Assembly (NCBI GenBank): GCA_022704925.1 | Contig: JAKJFK010000101.1 | Coordinates: 1-6,377 of the forward strand | From: a candidate division TA06 bacterium | GTDB lineage: Bacteria; Ratteibacteria; UBA8468; MWAK01 | Direction: 5' to 3' | Length of the DNA stretch: 6,377 nucleotides | Shown here: piece after piece, positions 1 to 5,302 of the stretch | How the letters are laid out: each line of letters opens with the position of its first letter | Position numbering within the stretch: the stretch's first letter is position 1 | Notes under the pieces: generated by a model | Told to the model about the DNA's origin: nothing | The model's input: only the letters and a program-made list of their open reading frames with translations | Databases searched by the model: none | Program-made: the position numbers and the translations under genes

Positions 1-933
1 GGCTTCCATCGTGCGGTGGATGACATATTCCGGCATGGCACAGTTGACTTCGCCAGCCAATTCTATAAACCGCGTTGACATATTGTATTCGCGGGCTTTC
101 CACGAAAGATAGAACGGGTCTATGGGTATGCAGTGTCCGCCCAGGCCCGGCCCCGGATAAAAGGCCTGGAAGCCGAAGGGCTTGGTCCGGGAGGCCTCGA
201 TCACCTCCCAGACGTTAATGCCCATCCGATCAAAAAGCATTTTCATTTCGTTGACCAGCGCGATGTTGACGGACCGGTAGATGTTCTCGAGCAGCTTGGT
301 CGCCTCGGCCACCCGGGTGGAGGAGACCGGAACGGTCCGTTCGACGATGGCGGAGTAAAGCCGCAGACCGTGCTCCCGGCAGGCCGGGGTCACGCCGCCC
401 ACCACCTTGGGTATGTTGCGGACGCTGAAGGCGTCATTGCCGGGATCCTCCCGTTCCGGAGAGTAAACCAGGTAGAAATCACGGCCGACCCGGCGGCCGC
501 CCGCCTCCAGGATCGGCCTGAGGACCTCGTCGGTGGTGCCCGGGTAGGTAGTCGATTCCAGGGAGACCAGTTTCACCGAATCCAGGCTATCGGCTATATA
601 CCGGCCGGCCCGCTCCACGTAACTTATGTCCGGTTCCCGGTTGGCGGTCAGGGGGGTCGGCACGCAGATGACGACCGCGTCGATTTCCCGAAGCCGTTTC
701 ATATCAACGGTGGCCGAAAATTTGCCGGCATAAGGAGTCCAGAGCGTAGCTGGGATGTGCTTGATATAAGTCTTCCCTTCGCAAAGCCGGGCCACCTTTT
801 CGGCGTCGGTATCGAAACCGGTGACCGGAAAACCGGCCCGGAGAAAGTTAACCGCCAGCGGAAGGCCGACGTAACCCATGCCGATAACACCAATCCGCGC
901 TTTCCGGCTTTTAATTTTTTCTTTAAGGGTCAT
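1..933 (-). CDS. wbpA: UDP-N-acetylglucosamine 6-dehydrogenase, WbpA type (3' end outside window)
   Basis: Probably the NAD-dependent cytosolic enzyme that oxidises UDP-GlcNAc at C6, in two steps, to UDP-GlcNAcA, the first step towards acetylated diamino-uronic acids of surface polysaccharide. My translation of the reverse strand gives 311 codons with no stop up to position 1; the family is about 420-440 residues, so roughly the last 120 are missing. The N-terminal Rossmann motif GVIGMGYVGLPLA is at residues 15-27, with an acidic residue (D41) after the second strand. E126 lies in an ESTTYPGTT segment, K213 and N217 in ATKLLEN, and the catalytic cysteine C268 in GPGLGGHCIPIDPFY. The segment TYIKHIP (55-61) resembles the WbpA/TviB branch rather than UDP-glucose dehydrogenases. 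The ATG at 933 is preceded by GGAGA at suitable spacing, and no in-frame start exists between it and the upstream gene 44 bases away. A WecC-like UDP-ManNAc dehydrogenase is the main alternative; the adjacent WbpB/WbpD homologue favours WbpA. Confidence 0.92.
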   Translation of the reverse strand, partial: MTLKEKIKSRKARIGVIGMGYVGLPLAVNFLRAGFPVTGFDTDAEKVARLCEGKTYIKHIPATLWTPYAGKFSATVDMKRLREIDAVVICVPTPLTANREPDISYVERAGRYIADSLDSVKLVSLESTTYPGTTDEVLRPILEAGGRRVGRDFYLVYSPEREDPGNDAFSVRNIPKVVGGVTPACREHGLRLYSAIVERTVPVSSTRVAEATKLLENIYRSVNIALVNEMKMLFDRMGINVWEVIEASRTKPFGFQAFYPGPGLGGHCIPIDPFYLSWKAREYNMSTRFIELAGEVNCAMPEYVIHRTMEA

Positions 934-937
934 CGCT

Positions 938-942
938 TCTCC
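938..942 (-). promoter_or_regulatory. Ribosome binding site of wbpA
   Basis: The reverse strand reads GGAGA followed by four bases (AGCG overlaps the spacing) and then the ATG at 933. This is the only good Shine-Dalgarno match in the 44-base gap after the URO-D-like gene and it fixes the start of the dehydrogenase. Confidence 0.65.
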
Positions 943-977
943 ATAATTGGGGAAAGGGCTTGTTTGGCGTTTTCACT

Positions 978-2003
978 TCAGGCCGACGACGACCGCCCCT
1001 GGAGTGCCGAATCAATCAGGGCGGCCAGGTTGTCGGCCGGCACGTCCGACTGAATGGTTATGCCGTTGCTGAATATATACCCGCCGCCGCGGCCCAGGAG
1101 GTCCATCAGCCGCCGGGCCTCGTCCCGCACCTGGCCGGGGCGGCCATGGACCAGCAGGTCCTGGGTGGGAAAGCCGCCGCAGAAGGTCAGATCCCGGCCG
1201 AACTCCCGTTTCAGGCGCAGAACGTCCATCGCTTCCGGTTGAACCGGGTGAAGAATGTCGCAGCCCAGCTCGATCAGGTCGGGAATGATCGGCCAGATAT
1301 TTCCGTCGGAATGGTGAAAGATAATCTTGCCGGCGGCCCGGGCCGGCCGATAAATCAAGTCCAGCCGGGGTGTGATAAAGCGGCGCCAGGATTCCGGCGA
1401 GATCAGAAGCGAACGCTGGGTGCCGTAATCGTCGCTCAAAGCCACACCGTCGAATTCAAAACGTTCCAGCAGAATTCCCAGGGTGTCCAGCAGGTAACCG
1501 GTTATCCCGTCCAACAACTCCTCGACAAAACCGGGGTGGAGGGCCAGGTCGAGCAGAAGGTCCTCCAGGCCGCGCATGAAGGCGGCCCGTTCCCAGAGGT
1601 CGCCCAGCCAGAGAATGGTAAACTGGGAACGGCGGCGCCGGGACCAGGCACCGATATCTTCAAAACGCCAGGCCGCGGCCGGGTCGGGAAAACGGTAACC
1701 GGAGAGATCCGGGCCGGAGAGCGCCGGCCGGATGGGTGCGCCCCGATCAACCGGGCTGGTGCTCCAGGTGACCCCGAATTCGTCCCGGGCGGTGGGGCCG
1801 AATTCGGACGGGTCGGCATAGAGGGGTTTCAGCTTCCGGCAGCTGCCCATCCGGAGCGGCAGGCACAGCCTCTCTTCCAGGGGAGACCCGTAGATTGACT
1901 CGGCCCGGCGGCGCGCCGGCGGGGTGAAATCGAAGTAGTAGGGAACCGCTTCCGTTTCCCGGTGAGCGATCGCCGAGGCAACCCAAGCCTTGTCCGGACC
2001 CAT
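978..2003 (-). CDS. Uroporphyrinogen decarboxylase (URO-D/MtaA) superfamily protein, function unknown
   Basis: A 341-residue protein of the URO-D superfamily, a TIM-barrel fold that includes heme-pathway uroporphyrinogen decarboxylase (HemE) and cobamide-dependent methyltransferases such as MtaA and CmuA. Visible family blocks are the N-terminal EAVPYYFDFTPPA (18-30), VALSDDYGTQ then LISPESW (187-206), HHSDGNIWPIIPDLIELGCDILHPVQPEAMD (from 230), a CGGFPTQ block (275-281) and GGGYIFSNGITIQSDVPADN near the end. It is not HemE: it lacks the substrate-binding N-terminal arginine motif of that enzyme and matches the divergent group often seen in metabolic clusters. The zinc-ligand cysteine of MtaA-like H-x-C-G is D233 here. 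No signal peptide or membrane segment is seen, so it should be cytosolic. The ATG at 2003 has no clear ribosome site, but it is the only possible start: reading upstream in frame there is no ATG, GTG or TTG before a stop at 2103-2105. It lies 58 bases after the fusion gene and 44 before wbpA, so it is probably co-transcribed. Its substrate cannot be inferred. Confidence 0.88.
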   Translation of the reverse strand: MGPDKAWVASAIAHRETEAVPYYFDFTPPARRRAESIYGSPLEERLCLPLRMGSCRKLKPLYADPSEFGPTARDEFGVTWSTSPVDRGAPIRPALSGPDLSGYRFPDPAAAWRFEDIGAWSRRRRSQFTILWLGDLWERAAFMRGLEDLLLDLALHPGFVEELLDGITGYLLDTLGILLERFEFDGVALSDDYGTQRSLLISPESWRRFITPRLDLIYRPARAAGKIIFHHSDGNIWPIIPDLIELGCDILHPVQPEAMDVLRLKREFGRDLTFCGGFPTQDLLVHGRPGQVRDEARRLMDLLGRGGGYIFSNGITIQSDVPADNLAALIDSALQGRSSSA

Positions 2004-2061
2004 GACCGATAGCGATGCGATTTCCGAGGCCTCAACGGGGCGATCCCGGTCCGGGCCCCGG

Positions 2062-3645
2062 TCAACCCAGCGGCTCCACGCTTTGACCGGTTTTCCGGTA
2101 CTTCAAGCCGCAGGAACAGGCGGCGGTCCGCTTGCCGCGGAAATCAAGCTTCAGACCGCATTCGCACATCCAACCCGTCACCTTCGCCGGAACCCCGGTG
2201 ACCAGGGCGTAATCGGGCACGTCCCGGGTCACCACCGCCCCGGCGCCCACGAAGGCGTAGCGACCGATGGTGTGGCCGCAGACCACCGTGCAGTTGGCTC
2301 CGAGGCTGGCCCCGCGCCGGACCAGCGTTCGGCGCAGCTCGTTCATCCGGGGGATGGCGCTGCGCGGGTTGAGCACGTTGGTGAAGACCATCGAGGGACC
2401 GCAGAAAACATAATCCTCGAGTTCCACTCCTTCGTAAACGGACACGTTGTTCTGTATCTTGACCCGGTCGCCCACGTTGGCGTTGGGGCCGATGACCACG
2501 TTCTGGCCGATCCGGCAGTTGCGGCCGACCCGGGAACCCCGGATCAGGTGGGAAAAATGCCAGATGACCGTGCCGGCGCCAACCTCGACTCCCTCGTCAA
2601 CATAGGCCGAGGGGTGCACGGTATAAGGCCGGACGGTTTTCATCTCGGCCGCGGGGGCCGGGGGCGCGGTCAGGGCCGACTGGCAGCGGTCCAGGATCCG
2701 GAGCACCCGGAGGCCCTCCCGGCCATCGGTGCGGGGCGGCTGCCGGTCCGCCAGGCGCTGCAGAAAGTGTTCCGCCTCGCAGCGCAGCGGTTCGGTCATC
2801 TCGAGCGGCACCGGTTCGGCCGAGGCCTTGAGGGCGGTCGGGATCCGGTCTTCCCAGGCGACCCGGTGATGGTAAAGGAAAAGTTTCTCCTCGGTGGCGT
2901 CATCAAAGAGGGCCATCTTCTCGCTGCCGGCCACCACCAGCTTCTGTTCCTTGTAGGGATGGAGCCAGGATACGAAGATGTGAGCCTGGGCGCCGCTTTG
3001 AAAGGTGAAGTGGGTCAGGGTGAGGTCGAAGATCTCGGGCTGCAGGTAAGCCGCCCCGCGGCAGGTGACCTGGGTCGGCTCCTCGTTGAGCAGGGCGAGC
3101 ATGACCGAGATGTCGTGGGGGGCAAAGGACCAGAGGATGTTCTCCTCGGTCCGGATGCGGCCGAAATTGAGCCGGTTGGAGTAAAGGTAGTTGATCCGGC
3201 CCAGGACCCCCTGGTTGATCAACTCCTTGAGCTTGATGACGGCCGGGTGGTAATTCAGAATATGGCCGATCATCAAAACCCGGCCCCGTTCGCCGGCCAG
3301 GCGCACCAGTTCCTCGCCTTCCTCGACCTTGAGGGCCAGCGGCTTCTCCACGAAGACGTCCTTGTCGCGAAGCAGGGCGGTCCGGGCCAGCTGGTAATGG
3401 GTCACCGCCGGGGCGGCGATAACCACCGCCGACAGGGACGGATCGGCCAGGACGGCCTCGAAATTATCCAGGATCGGTTCGGGATAGGCGTCGGCGAACT
3501 TGGCCCGCAAGGCCGGGTTTATCTCGCAGATAGCGCCCAGGGCGCCCAGCTCATGAAAGACCCGAACCAGGTTCTTGCCCCAGTATCCGGCCCCGACCAC
3601 CGCCACCCTCGGCACACCCTTGACCCGGACTTCTTGTTCATTCAT
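2062..3645 (-). CDS. wbpB-wbpD: Fused UDP-GlcNAcA 3-dehydrogenase (WbpB-like) and UDP-3-amino-sugar N-acetyltransferase (WbpD-like)
   Basis: A 527-residue two-enzyme polypeptide. Residues 1 to about 325 are a Gfo/Idh/MocA oxidoreductase: Rossmann motif VAVVGAGYWGKN (14-25), the EKP motif (100-102) that contacts the nicotinamide, GHILNYHP (127-134), and a candidate catalytic histidine H177 in FAPHDIS. By homology it oxidises C3 of UDP-GlcNAcA. A short Pro/Ala linker (about 328-333) leads to a left-handed beta-helix acetyltransferase (about 340-492) with hexapeptide repeats, IWHFSHLIRGSRVG (361-374), QNNVSVYEG (398-406), FTNVLNPRSA (421-430) and a closing GAGAVVTRDVPDYALVTGVPAK stretch. This half resembles WbpD, which acetylates the 3-amino group using acetyl-CoA. 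The tail carries two CxCG pairs (494-497, 510-513), a possible small zinc knuckle. Each half is close to the length of the stand-alone enzyme, and the frame is continuous, so both may be active. The start ATG overlaps the end of ilvE by eight bases, with GAGGGG ten bases upstream, indicating translational coupling. Confidence 0.9.
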   Translation of the reverse strand: MNEQEVRVKGVPRVAVVGAGYWGKNLVRVFHELGALGAICEINPALRAKFADAYPEPILDNFEAVLADPSLSAVVIAAPAVTHYQLARTALLRDKDVFVEKPLALKVEEGEELVRLAGERGRVLMIGHILNYHPAVIKLKELINQGVLGRINYLYSNRLNFGRIRTEENILWSFAPHDISVMLALLNEEPTQVTCRGAAYLQPEIFDLTLTHFTFQSGAQAHIFVSWLHPYKEQKLVVAGSEKMALFDDATEEKLFLYHHRVAWEDRIPTALKASAEPVPLEMTEPLRCEAEHFLQRLADRQPPRTDGREGLRVLRILDRCQSALTAPPAPAAEMKTVRPYTVHPSAYVDEGVEVGAGTVIWHFSHLIRGSRVGRNCRIGQNVVIGPNANVGDRVKIQNNVSVYEGVELEDYVFCGPSMVFTNVLNPRSAIPRMNELRRTLVRRGASLGANCTVVCGHTIGRYAFVGAGAVVTRDVPDYALVTGVPAKVTGWMCECGLKLDFRGKRTAACSCGLKYRKTGQSVEPLG

Positions 3646-4516
3646 GAATAGGCGTCCCCTCTTTCCGGGTAAGCTCCCGGAAGCGATCCAGGAGTTTCTG
3701 GGTCATCGGCCCGGGGCGGCCGGAACCGATAACCCGGCCGTCAATCTTGGAGACCGCGACTATCTCGGCCGCAGTCCCGGTCATGAAGACCTCGTCGGCG
3801 TTAAAAAGCTCGTGCCGGGTAAAGGGAGTCTCCCGGGGCTGCAACCCGGCCGCGTCGGCCAGACCCAGCACCACCTGGCGGGTGATGCCATCCAGAACGC
3901 CCAGGTAGATGGGCGGGGTAACCAGGTCACGGCCACGCACCAGGAATATGTTGTCGCCGGTGCATTCCAGAACCAATCCCTCCTGGTTCAGCATCAGGGC
4001 TTCGTGAACCCCGGCGTTGAGGCCCTCGATCTTGGCCAGGATGTTGTTGAGGTAATTCAGCGACTTGATGGCCGGATTCAGAGCCTCGACCCCGTTGCGC
4101 CGGGTCGGCACCGTGATGATTTCGATCCCCTTTTCATAAAATTCCGGGGGGTAAAGCTGAATCCGGCTGGCGATGATGAAGTAGGTGGCCCGGGCGCACT
4201 TGTTCGGATCCAGGCCCAGGTCGCCCTTGCCCCGGGTGACGACCACCCGGATGTAGGCGTCGCGGAGATTGTTGGCCCGCAGCGTCTCCAGGATCCGGAG
4301 CGCCATCTCCTCGGGCGGAATCGGGATCTTCAGCAGGATGGTCGCGGCCGACCGGTAAAGGCGCCGGACGTGCTCGTCCAACTTGAAGACCAGGCCATGA
4401 TAGGCCCGGATGCCCTCGAAGACACCGTCCCCATACAGGAGACCGTGGTCAAAAACGGAAACCTTCGCCTCCGATTCCGGAAGCATCTTGCCGTCAAGGT
4501 AGATCAGAAGTCCCAT
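3638..4516 (-). CDS. ilvE: Branched-chain amino acid aminotransferase (fold-type IV)
   Basis: A 292-residue PLP enzyme of aminotransferase class IV, expected to exchange amino groups between glutamate and branched-chain 2-oxo acids in the cytosol. The N-terminal HGLLYGDGVFEGIRAYHG block (24-41) is of the branched-chain type. The PLP lysine is K151 in NPAIKSLNYLNN, followed by LECTGDNIF (183-191, with E184 contacting the PLP ring nitrogen by homology), LDGITR (208-213) and the phosphate-binding MTGTAAEI (245-252). Length is normal for the family and no key residue is missing. A D-amino acid aminotransferase or aminodeoxychorismate lyase is possible, but the FEGIRAY and KSLNYLNN segments favour IlvE. 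The ATG at 4516 is supported by GGGGAAGG a few bases upstream. It follows the lol terminator and overlaps the sugar-enzyme fusion gene, so it appears to be the first gene of the second transcription unit. Whether it serves amino acid synthesis or the nucleotide-sugar pathway is not decided by the sequence. Confidence 0.9.
   Translation of the reverse strand: MGLLIYLDGKMLPESEAKVSVFDHGLLYGDGVFEGIRAYHGLVFKLDEHVRRLYRSAATILLKIPIPPEEMALRILETLRANNLRDAYIRVVVTRGKGDLGLDPNKCARATYFIIASRIQLYPPEFYEKGIEIITVPTRRNGVEALNPAIKSLNYLNNILAKIEGLNAGVHEALMLNQEGLVLECTGDNIFLVRGRDLVTPPIYLGVLDGITRQVVLGLADAAGLQPRETPFTRHELFNADEVFMTGTAAEIVAVSKIDGRVIGSGRPGPMTQKLLDRFRELTRKEGTPIHE
3656..3661 (-). promoter_or_regulatory. Ribosome binding site of the wbpB-wbpD fusion gene
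   Basis: GAGGGG on the reverse strand lies ten bases before the ATG at 3645, inside the last codons of ilvE. The start overlaps the ilvE stop in the arrangement ATGAATGA, so ribosomes finishing ilvE are placed on this start. Confidence 0.5.
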
Positions 4517-4520
4517 GTTA

Positions 4521-4528
4521 CCTTCCCC
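4521..4528 (-). promoter_or_regulatory. Ribosome binding site of ilvE
   Basis: GGGGAAGG on the reverse strand ends four bases before the ATG at 4516. It is a strong purine-rich match and supports that start codon. Confidence 0.6.
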
Positions 4529-4543
4529 TGCCTCGGGTGATTT

Positions 4544-4567
4544 AAAAACCCGGCCTGAAGCCGGGCT
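4544..4567 (-). terminator. Intrinsic terminator after lolD
   Basis: On the reverse strand CCCGGC, a five-base loop TTCAG and GCCGGG form a perfect six-pair GC stem (arms at 4565-4560 and 4554-4549), which a G-U and an A-U pair can extend. It is followed at once by TTTTT (4548-4544). This is a textbook rho-independent terminator about 57 bases after the lolD stop. It also lies only 27 bases before the ilvE start codon. Confidence 0.85.
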
Positions 4568-4616
4568 GCGGGGGCCGAACCGGGCCGCCGCCGGTGATGT
4601 TGCGTTCCTTAACTGA

Positions 4617-4647
4617 AGAATACCTATGTAATTTTACCATTTTTCAG
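4617..4647 (-). promoter_or_regulatory. Weak candidate promoter for the ilvE unit
   Basis: The end of lolD and the gap after it hold an AT-rich patch in an otherwise GC-rich window. On the reverse strand CTGAAA (4647-4642, four of six matches to TTGACA) and TATTCT (4622-4617, four of six to TATAAT) are 19 bases apart, wider than the ideal 17. A transcript from here would have to pass the terminator at 4567-4544 before reaching ilvE. The assignment is tentative; other sigma factors or a promoter overlapping the terminator are possible. Confidence 0.2.
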
Positions 4648-5298
4648 GGAAATGACGCGAGATGAAAGAAGCGCGGCGATTTCCGGGTTGTGGGTGGCGA
4701 TGATGAAGGCGGTGCCGTGTTCCCGGTTAAGATCGCGGAAGAGCTGGAGGCAGTTCTCGGCATTCTGGCGGTCCAGGTTGCCGGTCGGTTCGTCGGCGAA
4801 GACAAAGTCGGGCCGGTTCACCAGGGCGCGCCCGATGGCCACCCGCTGCTGTTCGCCGCCGGAAAGTTCCGAAGGACGGGCATCCAGGCGGTCGGCCAGG
4901 CCGAGTCTCTCCATCAGGTTAACCGCGCGCAAGCGGGCCTCGGCCGAATTCCGGCTCCGGCCGCCGATCAGGCCGGCCAGCATCACGTTTTCCAGCAGGG
5001 TGAACTCCGGCAGCAGGTTGAAGAACTGGAAGACGAACCCGAAATGGCGGTTGCGCAGGAGCGATTTCTCCCGGTCGGAAAGGCCGGAAAGAGGGCGGCC
5101 GTCAAACCGGACCTGGCCGCCGGTCGGCTCATCCAGACCGCTCAGCAGGTTAAGCAGGGTGGTCTTGCCGCTGCCGGAGGGGCCGAGCAGGAGCGTGATC
5201 TCCCCCGGGCGCAGGCTGATATCCACCCCGTCCAGGGCCCTGACCCGGCTCTGGCCGTCGCCGAATATCTTCTGCAGTCCGATTCCGGTCAGTTCCAT
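4624..5298 (-). CDS. lolD: Lipoprotein-releasing ABC transporter ATP-binding protein LolD
   Basis: The cytoplasmic ATPase of the Lol system, which powers extraction of outer-membrane lipoproteins from the inner membrane. The 224-residue length is typical. All ABC motifs are intact: Walker A GPSGSGKTT (39-47), Q-loop glutamine Q91, signature LSGGEQQR (145-152), Walker B FVFADE with catalytic E170, D-loop GNLD (173-176) and switch histidine H203. The segment FNLLPEFTLLENV (93-105) after the Q-loop is characteristic of LolD and separates it from other members of the MacB-like subfamily. The ATG at 5298 is four bases after the stop of the permease gene, so the two are translated together. The gene ends at a TAG at 4624-4626, followed by a terminator. 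MacB- or FtsE-type ATPases are alternatives, but the LolC/E-like partner favours LolD. Confidence 0.92.
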   Translation of the reverse strand: MELTGIGLQKIFGDGQSRVRALDGVDISLRPGEITLLLGPSGSGKTTLLNLLSGLDEPTGGQVRFDGRPLSGLSDREKSLLRNRHFGFVFQFFNLLPEFTLLENVMLAGLIGGRSRNSAEARLRAVNLMERLGLADRLDARPSELSGGEQQRVAIGRALVNRPDFVFADEPTGNLDRQNAENCLQLFRDLNREHGTAFIIATHNPEIAALLSSRVISLKNGKIT

Positions 5299-5302
5299 GG
5301 GG

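Noticed and set aside
133-1898. Long plus-strand open frames at 133-1053 and 960-1898
   Set aside because: They lie opposite wbpA and the URO-D-like gene, have low-complexity Gly/Pro/Arg/Gln-rich translations without recognisable motifs, and arise from the GC-rich composition. The minus-strand proteins show full family motifs.
2004-2061. Regulatory hairpin in the gap before the URO-D-like gene (GAGGCCTC palindrome and CCGGGCCCCGG)
   Set aside because: Such short CCGG- and GGCC-rich palindromes are common throughout this GC-rich window, and no T-tract follows, so neither a terminator nor an operator can be supported.
2062-3645. Fusion as an assembly or frameshift artefact
   Set aside because: The frame is continuous, both halves carry complete motifs, and the joint is a short Pro/Ala linker as expected for a real fusion. 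It still deserves read-level confirmation.
1990-4540. Long plus-strand open frames at 1990-3651 (553 codons) and 3575-4540
   Set aside because: The first is longer than the fusion gene opposite it, but neither translation has any domain motif, and the opposite strand encodes clear WbpB/WbpD and IlvE proteins.
4568-4623. T-box riboswitch or peptide attenuator controlling ilvE
   Set aside because: The gap is only 107 bases, with no T-box consensus, no specifier-loop candidate and no ATG or GTG-led leader peptide rich in Leu, Ile or Val. The hairpin is best explained as the lol terminator.
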